DNA from: Catenibacillus scindens
GTDB taxonomy: Bacteria > Bacillota > Clostridia > Lachnospirales > Lachnospiraceae
Direction: 5' to 3'
Length of the DNA: 64,000 nucleotides
Assembly (NCBI RefSeq): GCF_014202115.1
Contig: NZ_JACHFW010000001.1
Span: forward strand, 608,511-672,510
A program made the translations under genes and the position numbers. The notes under the pieces were generated by a model, which was given only the letters and a program-made list of their open reading frames with translations, ran no database searches and was not told the origin of the DNA. Of the stretch, positions 1 through 8,030 are shown piece after piece. The stretch's first letter is position 1, and each line of letters opens with the position of its first letter.

Positions 1-75
1 AGAATATACAAAATCACACCTTGTCCAACGATCCAATCTCTCATAAAAAATGCTCCCTTTCAAGTTTTTTGACAG

Positions 76-122
76 ACAACAGTTAAGGCACAGAATAAAC
101 GGGCTTAAACTGTTGTTTTTTT
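76..122 (+). terminator. Possible intrinsic terminator at left edge
   Basis: An imperfect stem (arms at about 76-87 and 104-116, ACAACAGTT against AACTGTTGT) is followed by a run of seven T. It would end a plus-strand transcript entering from the left of the window. No gene is visible in bases 1-212. Confidence 0.4.
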
Positions 123-212
123 CATATGAGTATTATATATAAGAAAAATGGTTTTTTCACTTATCATCGGTCGCAGTATTTGTCATTACTCAACACGCTC
201 AGAGAAAAAATC

Positions 213-296
213 CAATCGAGTAGGAGAAAATTCCTCTGATTGAGGAATTTCCGACCTCTCACACCACCGCTCATGCGGTTCCGCAAGCGGCGGTTC
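213..296 (-). ncRNA. Group II intron domains V and VI (3' end)
   Basis: Read on the minus strand, 296 to 251 begins GAACCGCCG and ends GTGTGAGAGGTCGG, the form of a bacterial group II intron domain V. A second hairpin (arms about 228-236 and 242-250) and a tail ending CCTACTCGATT follow, as expected for domain VI and the 3' splice site near 213-220. It lies directly downstream of the maturase remnant, which supports the reading. The exact last intron base is not certain. The matching intron 5' end is about 13.3 kb away at 13594. Confidence 0.6.
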
Positions 297-983
297 AATC
301 AACTTCACATATGACACACCTCTCGGCGTAGTAGTTGCTCATGGCGACTAGACCAAATGCGGCTAGTCTTTCGTTGCTTATTGCTTTGTGTACCCAGCCG
401 TTATGAGCTAGCCGCGCATATCGGTTTCCGCAGTAAGAAATATTGTATGCCGCCCAGCGGGGTACTTCCAGCTTCATCAGGTTCTTTGCCCTATTCTGTG
501 GTGTTTTCCAATGCTTCCAAATACACATCCGCAGTCGGTACCGTATGTTACTGTCTAGACGCTCACATAATCCCTTCATCGCATTTATGCTGATTGACTC
601 AGCATAATGAAAGTGTCCGCATAAGGCGGGTTATGTGGAACTCCACATAACCCGCCCTGCGGTGTGCCGACGATTGTATCCTCATACTCGTCATCAATCA
701 TCACTCCACTGGCCAGAAATTTCCTTACCACTGAAATAACGTCTCCGTCCTTGATTGTCCGTCCGAAAATCGTCATCAGTTTGTCATGGTCTACCGTGTC
801 GAAGAACTTTGCAAGGTCGATATCCACTATCCAGCTATGCCCGTCATTCATCATTTCTAATGCTTTCAGCACTGCCTGTTGCGCACACCGATTCGGTCGG
901 AATCCATAACTATGGTCATGGAACTGCTCCTCAAAGATTGGTGTGAGTACTTGTGCGACTGCCTGTTGTACAAAGCGGTCAAG
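295..983 (-). pseudogene. ltrA: Group II intron reverse transcriptase/maturase, internally deleted
   Basis: Two maturase blocks remain. Bases 983-650 encode RT motifs including SYGFRPNR, the catalytic-strand sequence DIDLAKFFDTVDHDKL and GTPQGG. Bases 579-295 encode the C-terminal maturase region (RMCIWKHWKTPQNRAKNLMK and on to a stop). The intervening stretch, about 200 codons in intact proteins and including the YADD catalytic box, is missing and replaced by two short hairpins. The N-terminal part is also lost, because at about 983 the sequence switches to an unrelated T5orf172-like gene. The protein cannot be an active reverse transcriptase. The family assignment is firm; the intron class is not shown by the protein alone. 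Confidence 0.85.
585..656. repeat. Twin inverted repeats at the maturase deletion scar
   Basis: Two perfect hairpins sit side by side: a 14-bp stem with a 4-base loop (625-638 and 643-656, GGCGGGTTATGTGG) and a 9-bp stem with a 5-base loop (585-593 and 599-607, TTATGCTGA). They replace the central maturase codons, and the longer stem overlaps the PQGG codons. This could be a small mobile element footprint or the scar of a palindrome-mediated deletion. Confidence 0.7.
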
Positions 984-1249
984 GCTTCTTCCGGCTTTAT
1001 ATTAAAGAACTCGCGGTTCTTACGAATACGCTTATCTGCTAAATCTGTAAGAATTTTGTGGAGACTTGATTCAATGTAAGAATACTTATTACTCTTTACT
1101 GTGGCGTAGATTTCAAATGGTAGCGGCACAGCAGTATTGTCTAATTCTTTTGAACGAACATCTACGGGCCTAGAGCTTTTCCCAATCTTAACCCAATCCT
1201 CTCGAAAACTGGGATTCGTTAAAATATATACATATCCTTTTTCTTGCAT
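984..1249 (-). pseudogene. T5orf172/GIY-YIG-like protein, 3' truncated
   Basis: The first 90 residues start GYVYILTNPSF, followed by WVKIGKSSRPVDVRSKEL, a central VPLPFEIY, a conserved glutamate/histidine pair (ESSLHKIL) and REFF. This is the pattern of the T5orf172 (MUG113) branch of GIY-YIG-type nuclease domains, often found in phage and mobile-element proteins. The reading frame then runs out of frame into maturase DNA at about 983, giving a meaningless 30-residue tail. Family members are usually longer, so this is a 5' gene fragment. The intergenic stretch to 1380 holds only a terminator. Confidence 0.65.
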
Positions 1250-1327
1250 GTTTCAATTTTCCTCTCGATTTGCGATAATTGCGTTGAACTGATGGGGCTA
1301 TTGTATCACGGATGGAATTGCATAAAA

Positions 1328-1352
1328 AAGAGCGGTCATTGCTGGCCGCTCA
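1328..1352 (-). terminator. Intrinsic terminator after recombinase fragment
   Basis: On the minus strand, GAGCGG (1351-1346) and CCGCTC (1335-1330) form a stem followed by six T. It lies about 30 bases past the recombinase stop codon. Confidence 0.75.
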
Positions 1353-1380
1353 TATTCTTGGTATATAGTTTGCGTTGAGA

Positions 1381-1800
1381 TTAGATTGTGATTTTTATCT
1401 TCTCGCCATTCTTAAACTCGAAGATAAGATTTTTCGGGTTTACAAGGACTCGCTCAACGAGGGAATTCCATGTTACCGAATCAAATATCGGTTCCGAATC
1501 GAAGGACTCAAGCGCCTCGACAAAGCGGGATAATTTCTCGCGAACACCTACGAGACGAAGCTCCTGTTCTTGAAGCTCTGCGATAGTATTCTTCTGACGC
1601 TCAATTTGTTCCGACATCTCCTCGAATCGCTGACGATAAACCTGCTGATCTTGGGAGATGTAGGCGTTTTCGCGCACGAGGCCTTGGATTTTAGCCATGT
1701 CCGTTGCTAGTGCTGCTTCCGCCTTCTCGCGCTTAGAACGTATTTTTTCGAGAGCGTCCGCTTCGTCCATCTGCGTTCTGCATGCTGAGATATACTTATC
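1381..1800 (-). pseudogene. Large serine recombinase, C-terminal fragment
   Basis: The last 135 or so codons encode a highly charged coiled coil (ALEKIRSKREKAEAAL and EMSEQIERQKNTIAELQEQE), then LSRFVEALESF and a terminal strand-rich tail. This matches the C-terminal end of large serine recombinases of transposons and integrative elements. The catalytic N-terminal domain, the zinc ribbon and most of the recombinase domain are absent. Upstream of about 1800 the frame reads through a broken lipoprotein gene in a different frame. The junction marks a past recombination, and the fragment cannot catalyse integration. Confidence 0.7.
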
Positions 1801-1861
1801 CTTTGTATGTACCTGTATAGTTCCAGTCCATGTAGAACGTTGCGGTTCCGTTCGATTCAAA

Positions 1862-2016
1862 TTATAAGGCACAGATGTCAAAGGCATAGCTCTCACATTC
1901 ATAGTACCCGGACAAGAACGGCAAATCACTGCCGCCTCCGCAGGCACTCAGCATGGTCGCACACAGGATGACGGTCAGAAGTACAGACCGCAGCTACATG
2001 TTTCTTTTGCTTTCAT
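1862..2016 (-). pseudogene. Broken small lipoprotein gene (frameshifted signal peptide)
   Basis: An ATG at 2016 follows a GGAG ribosome site at normal spacing but meets a stop after 13 codons. Shifting frame gives RSVLLTVILCATMLSACGGG, a clear lipoprotein signal peptide with an LSAC lipobox. About 20 more residues follow before a stop at 1862. A single frameshift near codon 9 and a truncated body explain this. It overlaps the out-of-frame upstream part of the recombinase reading frame. Confidence 0.55.
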
Positions 2017-2068
2017 AATCGCTTTCTCCTTTGTTCTCCCTTCAAATAGAAAAGAGTATCCATCACAC

Positions 2069-3535
2069 TTAGAATTCGCCATCCATGGGGTCTACTTTCA
2101 TCTGAAGGTAAATTTGAGTTCCGTCTTTTTGGTAAAATTCATAGCAAGGCTCGTAGACATGGGCATAGCCCGTCCCGAGATCTGCCTTGACTGTGAAAAT
2201 TCCCTCGCTGTATGAATACTGGTCACCATCTGTGGTGACGCCCTCAAAGGTCACATTGTCGGGCAAGAAGCTCATGTCATCTGTAAGGGGGATATAGGTT
2301 TCGCCGGTGACGTCATAGAAGGTATTGTCTGCTCCATAGGCTTTTGCGAGAAAATACCCGCCGTCAATCAATTCAATATCCGAAGAGCCGTCTTCACACA
2401 TAAAGGGTTCATACATCAGATTGCCCTGGGAATCGAAGCAGGCATAGAATTTGCTTCCGTTGTCTTTTGCCTCCAGAATTACCCCGGCGTGGCCATTCAG
2501 GAAAGCGCCCATGCTGTCAAAATAATATCGTTCGGTGTATTCTTTCAGATCGACAATGCAATTTCCGTTGACATCAAAGTACCCGGACCGATAATCATCA
2601 TAGTTATCATACGGGTAGACACTTATAAATCCAATCAAACCTTCTGCATAAACGGTATTTCCCCAACTAGGTCCGCCAGCGTGTATGTCCTCACCAAATG
2701 TCCGTGAAACATTCCCGGACATATCCATCTTTTTGCAGTCCTCGGAACCTTCAACAATATATCCGTCATAGAACTTAGCGCCGTCAAGCAAGCCGGGAAA
2801 TTCTGAAAGCTTGACAATACTTCGGTCCGACAAACTGCACAGCCGTATATCATCCGTCTCTGCGCTTCCCGAGGAACCGGTATTCAGCAGGTACATCCCT
2901 TCACCCAGATCATAGTCATATGCGAATCGGTCTGCTACGTCCGTCCAGGCTTCCGGCTCCGAACCATATGGATCGGTAAAAGCAATCTGATAGGTGGCGT
3001 CAACGTTAAAGCCCTGCAAATAACGCTGCACCAAAATGGTGTTCCCATAGCCTCCAAGGTAGGTCCAATCATGCTCATCGTCCTTTGTGCTGTCATAGAT
3101 GATGCCTTCGGAAATACTGAGAATTGCGAATTCGTCGTAATAAACCGCAAAATGGACACCTTCTCTTGCCACCACCAGCAGGTCATCATTGAGCCAGTTG
3201 GTATATTCGTATTCCATGGCAAAGGGGAACCGGGCAACCTCGATTCCGTCCATATCAAAGACAGCAGAGGTTCCGTCATTGAAGGTGACGTAGTTGTACC
3301 CATTGTGATAGCCGGTGGCGTTCTTTATAGTTGATCTGTCAACGGTGATGAATTCTTCTTCCGACTCAGTATATTCGGATTGTTCTGATTCGGAATATTC
3401 AGCTTCCTCTGATTCTTCCATATTCTCTGTATCGATACTTATGCTGTTTTCTGGTGAACTCGTATCCGTCTTGCCGCAAGAGGCTAAAGCTAGAAGCATG
3501 CAGAAAGTAAGGGAAATTGTGATGCATTTTTTCAT
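2069..3535 (-). CDS. Secreted lipoprotein, 488 aa, function unknown
   Basis: The N-terminus (MKKCITISLTFCMLLALASC) is a lipoprotein signal with lipobox LASC, so the mature protein should be anchored by Cys20. A Glu/Ser/Tyr-rich linker (about residues 33-62) precedes a long extracellular region. That region is rich in aromatic residues, Gly and Asp, with recurring motifs such as FDMDGIEV, FDVNGNC and FDSQGNLMYEPF, resembling WG-repeat or beta-propeller-like surface proteins. The start has a GGAGG ribosome site. It is the last gene of a minus-strand cluster beginning at 6819, 53 bases after its neighbour. The substrate is not apparent. Confidence 0.75.
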   Translation of the reverse strand: MKKCITISLTFCMLLALASCGKTDTSSPENSISIDTENMEESEEAEYSESEQSEYTESEEEFITVDRSTIKNATGYHNGYNYVTFNDGTSAVFDMDGIEVARFPFAMEYEYTNWLNDDLLVVAREGVHFAVYYDEFAILSISEGIIYDSTKDDEHDWTYLGGYGNTILVQRYLQGFNVDATYQIAFTDPYGSEPEAWTDVADRFAYDYDLGEGMYLLNTGSSGSAETDDIRLCSLSDRSIVKLSEFPGLLDGAKFYDGYIVEGSEDCKKMDMSGNVSRTFGEDIHAGGPSWGNTVYAEGLIGFISVYPYDNYDDYRSGYFDVNGNCIVDLKEYTERYYFDSMGAFLNGHAGVILEAKDNGSKFYACFDSQGNLMYEPFMCEDGSSDIELIDGGYFLAKAYGADNTFYDVTGETYIPLTDDMSFLPDNVTFEGVTTDGDQYSYSEGIFTVKADLGTGYAHVYEPCYEFYQKDGTQIYLQMKVDPMDGEF

Positions 3536-3588
3536 TTAGATTTCCTCCGTTTTTAGTATTTCCGTATTCTCATCCAACAGGGATGTCC

Positions 3589-4452
3589 TCATAGTTCAAT
3601 ATGGTTGCCTTGCTTCGTATGATCACTTCCTTTGATTGTGGGACGCTTTGTACCGCAGGCACCGCAGAAATCCTCATCCGGCGGAAGCTCTCTGCCGCAG
3701 CCAGTACAGAATACCTTTTGTGCGGCGTCTGAAACGCCAACGCTCTGATAGACCGGCTGTCCATAAGGCTGCGCGACGGGCATTTGATAGACCGGTTTCT
3801 CCTTTTTATAAGGATGTGTCAGCCACCAGCCCAGCAGGAATGTCATAGGAACTAGGAACAGGATAGACAAACAGTAGAAGTCGCTACGCATAAAATAGAT
3901 ATTTCCCACAAGATGCGCAAAGGCGATAAAGACACCGAGTATGCCAGGCAGGAACCACAGCCTGTGCAGCCTACGCTTGTGCTCACCGTCCTCGGCGCAC
4001 GGCGTGATCGTCATGAGGGTAAGGAGCAGATAGCATAGAATTTCCAACACATAGCAGCCGCAGATGCCGATTGCCCACATCATCGGGCCAAAATGAAGCT
4101 CATACTCATACACATCAAAAAAGTCCCGGGAACTGCAGTTCATAAGAAAGCTCGTAAGCGTAAAAGCGGGCAAAAGTACTTGAATTGATAGTGCGCCCGC
4201 CAGAAGGCTGTTCCGCTTCCGCATGAACAGCAGAACCGCCAGCAGGATCATGCTGCCAATCAGCAGAACTTGGTATAGGATATGGAGAACAGAGTAGGTG
4301 CTACCAAACTCCACCACCATGCGGTAGCCGATTTTGCCGTCCATCCAAGCGCTTCCGGCCCGCAGCCACTGTAAATTGGTCAGGAGGCCAAAAGCCAGAA
4401 TTGCCGTGAAAATAGAGGCAATCGGGAATTTAATCTTCTTCGTTTCGTTCAT
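3589..4452 (-). CDS. Multi-pass membrane protein with C-terminal zinc ribbon
   Basis: About six hydrophobic segments occupy residues 10-215. A Tyr/Gln/Pro-rich linker follows, then a double-CxxC zinc ribbon near the C-terminus (FCTGCGREL and FCGACGTK, about residues 247-268). The ATG at 4452 is preceded by TTGGAGG at good spacing. Zinc ribbons of this sort are common on uncharacterised Clostridia membrane proteins, and no enzymatic motif is visible. It lies between the zinc-ribbon/TM protein (6819-4543) and the lipoprotein (3535-2069) on the same strand, so the set probably forms one operon. Directly upstream and in the same frame is a hydrophobic 25-codon stretch (4453-4530) that lacks a start codon. 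Confidence 0.75.
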   Translation of the reverse strand: MNETKKIKFPIASIFTAILAFGLLTNLQWLRAGSAWMDGKIGYRMVVEFGSTYSVLHILYQVLLIGSMILLAVLLFMRKRNSLLAGALSIQVLLPAFTLTSFLMNCSSRDFFDVYEYELHFGPMMWAIGICGCYVLEILCYLLLTLMTITPCAEDGEHKRRLHRLWFLPGILGVFIAFAHLVGNIYFMRSDFYCLSILFLVPMTFLLGWWLTHPYKKEKPVYQMPVAQPYGQPVYQSVGVSDAAQKVFCTGCGRELPPDEDFCGACGTKRPTIKGSDHTKQGNHIEL

Positions 4453-4542
4453 GTTTCTACCTCCAAGAAATATAATTAGACCGCCAATGGCCGCAATCGC
4501 TATCGGCAGAGCATATGCGCCGCCAAAAGCCTAGATCCTTTT

Positions 4543-5388
4543 CTAGCTCTCTTTGGAAAGGATGATCTTGTCCCCGGAGATCGCATACGTTCCGCCGCCT
4601 GTGATACCGGTTGCCGAATAGGTGTAATAAAAATGTGTTTCATCCATCGTATAGGTATAATCAAGCCAGCTTCCGTCCTCGGCTCTTAAAGTCATCGTAC
4701 CGTCAGCGTTCAGTCTAATCAGGTGACGGCTGACATTTTCCGTATTGGGCTGCGCAACTTCAAGCGTCCACTCGCCCAGCATAGAGGTGATGTCAAATTC
4801 CGATTGGCTGGTCTGCGTTGATGAATTCTCTGGAACAGTAAGCTCCAACCGTTTCAGGATATCTTCCATATCTGTCTGGAGTGATTCCTTCATCAGGTTT
4901 TTTTGTGCTCCGTAATCAGTGACACGGTCGCATACGTAGAACTGAACTGAGCTATATTCCGTAAATTCCATATCATCCGGAAGCTGATTCATATAAAAGG
5001 CGTTGTTTTCATATTGATAAACCTCTCCAAATTCCCCATTCTCGTCGAAGCCATATAAATGAACATACACGGGATTTTGATCCAGAGAATCATATACCGG
5101 AACATACAGGTTTCCGCCATTTTGATAAATGCGGCTGCTAATGGCAGCTTCGTGGTTTTCCTCCTGCTGCCTTTCGCAGAAAAGCTGAACCGCTTCGCCG
5201 TTTTTTACTGTCCATACATCAACAAACGGAAAAATACTCTCGCGATTGTTATAGAGCATCACCAATTCCTTAGTACCATCCTGATTAAAGTCCATCAAAT
5301 CAATTTTGAATACTCCACGTGCGCAGCATTCATACTCAACTTCATCAAACCAAAGAGCGCCATGCTCTGCAATGGTTCGGTCAATCAC
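4543..5388 (-). CDS. C-terminal half of an extracytoplasmic protein, split off by an amber codon
   Basis: This frame continues the upstream gene without a shift. Only the TAG at 5443-5445 separates them, and 18 sense codons lie between that stop and the first possible start, a GTG at 5388. No ribosome site precedes the GTG. The product has no signal peptide or membrane segment but looks extracytoplasmic (DFNQDGTKELVMLYNN, a dockerin/FG-GAP-like DxNxDG motif, and a C-terminal lipocalin-like block MLGEWTLEV). I infer that it was, or by readthrough still is, the C-terminal part of one protein of about 758 residues. As a stand-alone gene it would be poorly translated and mislocalised. Confidence 0.6.
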   Translation of the reverse strand: MIDRTIAEHGALWFDEVEYECCARGVFKIDLMDFNQDGTKELVMLYNNRESIFPFVDVWTVKNGEAVQLFCERQQEENHEAAISSRIYQNGGNLYVPVYDSLDQNPVYVHLYGFDENGEFGEVYQYENNAFYMNQLPDDMEFTEYSSVQFYVCDRVTDYGAQKNLMKESLQTDMEDILKRLELTVPENSSTQTSQSEFDITSMLGEWTLEVAQPNTENVSRHLIRLNADGTMTLRAEDGSWLDYTYTMDETHFYYTYSATGITGGGTYAISGDKIILSKES

Positions 5389-5442
5389 ATCCGCATACAG
5401 CTCGGCGGTATTGACAGTCTCCTGATGATCTATGGAAGCGTC

Positions 5443-6819
5443 CTAATCGGATTCTCCAAAATAAATAAACGATTCACCTTGTTTATCCGGGCGGAAGCAG
5501 TTATACCGATGACTGGTTGCATCATCCTGCATCCAGCATGCATCATCAGCTCCGGCATAAATCAAGTTCGGAATCCCTTCAACCTCGTCAAAAATCGTTT
5601 CCTCCAGGGTCTCTGTATTGAGGAAGTGGAGGGTCATATCCTTATAATAGTAGAGTCCATTCTCGCATAAGGCAAATCGGTTATATGTGCTATCGTCATA
5701 AGATGTAAGCTTTTCGATCTCGCCGTCGTTGATGCTTAATCGGTAGATATTTTCCGAATCTGCATAATACAGATAGTCACCTTTGGGAATGAAGGGGTAA
5801 TATTTCTCCCGGAAATCCAGCACGTCTTCATCGTCCCGCAATGGCACTTTCCCGATTTCCTCTGCCTCTCCGAGTACCCCTTCCTCAATATCTCTATACA
5901 TTCGGTACAGGGTTTCGCCCATGCGATTATTCTCTGTATCGGGAACAAAGTAATAATAGTATCCGTCGTTATACGCGACAAAGCAGGCAGGCCCCTGGAT
6001 GGAAAGCAGAGTGTCGTATTCGAACATCCCACCGGTATTCAGATTCAACTGACAGAAGGAATATCTGTCGCTGAAGATGAGATAGTCTCCAAAGAAGTAA
6101 ACCTCTTCCATTAGGGGCTGAAAATCGTCTCGATACAGTGACCTAGCATATCCAATGAAGTCCTCATAGCTTACAAGGGTGCCGTTTTCCTTGCCGTCTT
6201 TGCTGAGCCAGTGAATTTCGTATTCTTCATCGCCCTGCTCTGTGGCATTTGTGAATTCCAGAAAGCAGATCTTATCGTTCCATAGAAACAGCGCTCCCAG
6301 CGGATACTTGGACCATCCATCGCCTTCAATTTTCTCTGTTTCGTATAGAATCTCCGGCTGTCCGCTCAGATCATTGCTGACCCGCTTAATACAGGGCGCC
6401 CAGGTTTCGGTCTCACTTAGAAAATATGTATACTGGTCATCGTAAACAACTGTGGAATATCCCAGATTGATAGAGCCGTCGTTGCCTTTAGAGCCGCCTT
6501 TCAGGCCGAACACAAAAATCAGCCCCGCGGCAAGAATGACCGCAAGCAGCACGCCGCCAAAAGAAAGGCCGATGATAAGCCCCTTTTTAGATTTCTTTTG
6601 AACCGGAGCCGCCGCACCATAGCCCATTTGCCCATTAAAATTAGGCTCCTGCATCAGTGGCTCCGGTTTCGGTGTTTGGATGTTTTCCGTTTCATCCGAT
6701 ATACCTGCCGGTTGCTGCGGCACCGGCGAAGCTTCTTGTGATATCTTTACAGGTGCACCACACACACTGCAAAATCTCGCGTCATCCGACAAAGGATTTC
6801 CGCACTTTGAACAGAACAT
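5443..6819 (-). CDS. Zinc-ribbon, single-TM protein with extracellular propeller-like domain
   Basis: Residues 1-22 form a zinc ribbon (MFCSKCGNPL and FCSVCGAPV). A Pro/Gln-rich linker leads to one transmembrane helix at about residues 80-107, preceded by KKSKKG, which predicts a cytoplasmic ribbon and an outside C-terminus. The outside part has repeated YYY/DGYYY/YLYYADSENIYRL strands typical of DUF5050-like propellers. ATG at 6819 follows GAGGAG. The gene ends at TAG, after which the frame continues open to 4543. Its promoter (-10 at 6883-6878) carries the motif shared with the sensor operon at 8 kb. It heads a probable operon reaching 2069. Confidence 0.75.
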   Translation of the reverse strand: MFCSKCGNPLSDDARFCSVCGAPVKISQEASPVPQQPAGISDETENIQTPKPEPLMQEPNFNGQMGYGAAAPVQKKSKKGLIIGLSFGGVLLAVILAAGLIFVFGLKGGSKGNDGSINLGYSTVVYDDQYTYFLSETETWAPCIKRVSNDLSGQPEILYETEKIEGDGWSKYPLGALFLWNDKICFLEFTNATEQGDEEYEIHWLSKDGKENGTLVSYEDFIGYARSLYRDDFQPLMEEVYFFGDYLIFSDRYSFCQLNLNTGGMFEYDTLLSIQGPACFVAYNDGYYYYFVPDTENNRMGETLYRMYRDIEEGVLGEAEEIGKVPLRDDEDVLDFREKYYPFIPKGDYLYYADSENIYRLSINDGEIEKLTSYDDSTYNRFALCENGLYYYKDMTLHFLNTETLEETIFDEVEGIPNLIYAGADDACWMQDDATSHRYNCFRPDKQGESFIYFGESD

Positions 6820-6877
6820 AATCTCTACTCCTCTCGCTTGCCGGAGACAAAAGCAACCCCAGCTTATTTTCTATCCC

Positions 6878-6998
6878 ATTTTACCTGAACCGACAAAAAA
6901 GCACCCCACACAATCAGGTAGTTTTCAGAAAATAATTTGAAATTATTCTGTGCACTACCCTTTTGTGTGGGGGCAAAGTCCCTTTCTGCAAATATAAT
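6878..6998. promoter_or_regulatory. Divergent promoters with paired 18-bp motif
   Basis: Minus side: motif CTACCTGATTGTGTGGGG occupies 6921-6904, then a 20-base gap, then -10 TAAAAT at 6883-6878. Plus side: motif CTACCCTTTTGTGTGGGG at 6955-6972, a 20-base gap, then TATAAT at 6993-6998. The motifs sit where -35 boxes would be, and neither promoter has a good TTGACA. Between them is a perfect 17-base palindrome (6931-6947, AATAATTT-G-AAATTATT). I infer activator-dependent promoters. The plus motif recurs exactly at 7926-7943. Confidence 0.7.
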
Positions 6999-7090
6999 AT
7001 TGAACAAGGACAAGCGTCACGTATTGCCGATATGGCGTAAATTCTGAAATGCGGATATTTATCAGATTATGTACAGGAGGAGACAACCAT

Positions 7091-7791
7091 ATGAAGAAGA
7101 AAAGTTTATTAGGGATTTTAGCAGTACTCATGGTGTTCGCCCTGGCTCTTACGGGCTGCGGGCAGCAAGGCGAGCAGAACACGGGAGCAACCGGTTCTGA
7201 AGGTCAGAATGAGACCGTGGAGAACGGTGATGGAGTTGTAGAGTCAGATAATGACGATATAACCGATGTGGTTCGCCTGTGGGCGACACGCCAACGCAAG
7301 ATGCTGATGGTAACTACGTCTATGTTATTACATTAGACGGCGTGCAAACCGAGATAAGGACCTGCGTAAATGTCTAGGATTACATCACTAACGATACGCC
7401 ATACGATCGCGTGAATCTGAGTGGGATAGCCGATGATCTTGGTTGGGATGTTATTTCAGGCGGATATGGTGCATCTGTTTTTACTTATGAAGACGGTAGC
7501 CGCGCTGGAATAAGCGAACAGCATACTGGGAATGACTATGATTTGCCAAGTGGCGAGAGGAGGTCTCACACGTGGTCAGTGTCGTGTATTGACGCGTCGG
7601 GCGATGTTATCAAGTTCAGTGGGGATGTTATAGCGAGCGAAAACATATCAAACGATCCATATTTAATTGGAAAAAGCAGTGTATATGTGTCATTTGATCA
7701 GATTGTTGTATATGCGTACTTGGTAGATTACTATCGCTATAGTATTGAGCCCGCATTTGAGACCGATCTCTATTTTGTTACTGTTCCATAA
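7091..7791 (+). pseudogene. Lipoprotein gene broken by a frameshift and an amber codon
   Basis: The true start is the ATG at 7091 after AGGAGG. It encodes a lipoprotein signal (MKKKSLLGILAVLMVF, lipobox LTGC) and an acidic linker. Near 7270-7290 the coding sense moves to another frame (DTPTQDADGNYVYVITLDG), which meets TAG at 7375-7377 and then stays open to 7791 (GWDVISGGYG, HTGNDYDLPSG, SVYVSFDQIVVYAYLVDYY). One indel and one nonsense change therefore separate a signal peptide from a beta-rich domain of about 170 residues. It is transcribed from the motif-bearing promoter at 6955-6998 and followed by a good terminator. Confidence 0.65.
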
Positions 7792-7816
7792 AGCTAAACT
7801 TGGCTTTTAGGCCAAG

Positions 7817-7847
7817 ATGCCACGCCATAAGAGGCGTGGCATTTTTT
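7817..7847 (+). terminator. Intrinsic terminator
   Basis: A perfect 10-bp stem (7817-7826 ATGCCACGCC, 7833-7842) with a 6-base loop is followed by T-rich sequence. It ends the lipoprotein pseudogene transcript, so the sensor operon needs its own promoter. Confidence 0.85.
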
Positions 7848-7925
7848 ATACAGCGTAGTTGCGTTGACGATACTCGTTTATAAATAGTTCGAAAGGAAGG
7901 CCTGTCTTCAGAAAAATCGTTATCC

Positions 7926-7968
7926 CTACCCTTTTGTGTGGGGCGAATTTGGCTTATTGTGCTATAAT
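7926..7968 (+). promoter_or_regulatory. Promoter of the sensor operon with shared 18-bp motif
   Basis: The motif CTACCCTTTTGTGTGGGG at 7926-7943 is identical to that at 6955-6972. After 19 bases comes TATAAT (7963-7968). The layout matches the two promoters at 6.9 kb within one base. The first gene starts at 8031. I infer autoregulation by the operon's own LuxR-type regulator. Confidence 0.7.
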
Positions 7969-8030
7969 ATCCTTATCCTGTTCTAACTGTATCCATCGGC
8001 TGGAACCATCTTTTGTAAGGGGGGGATTCG

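Noticed and set aside
4531..7377. TAG as a sense codon
   Set aside because: Core genes in the window use normal stops and no suppressor tRNA is visible. Gene decay explains the amber codons more simply.
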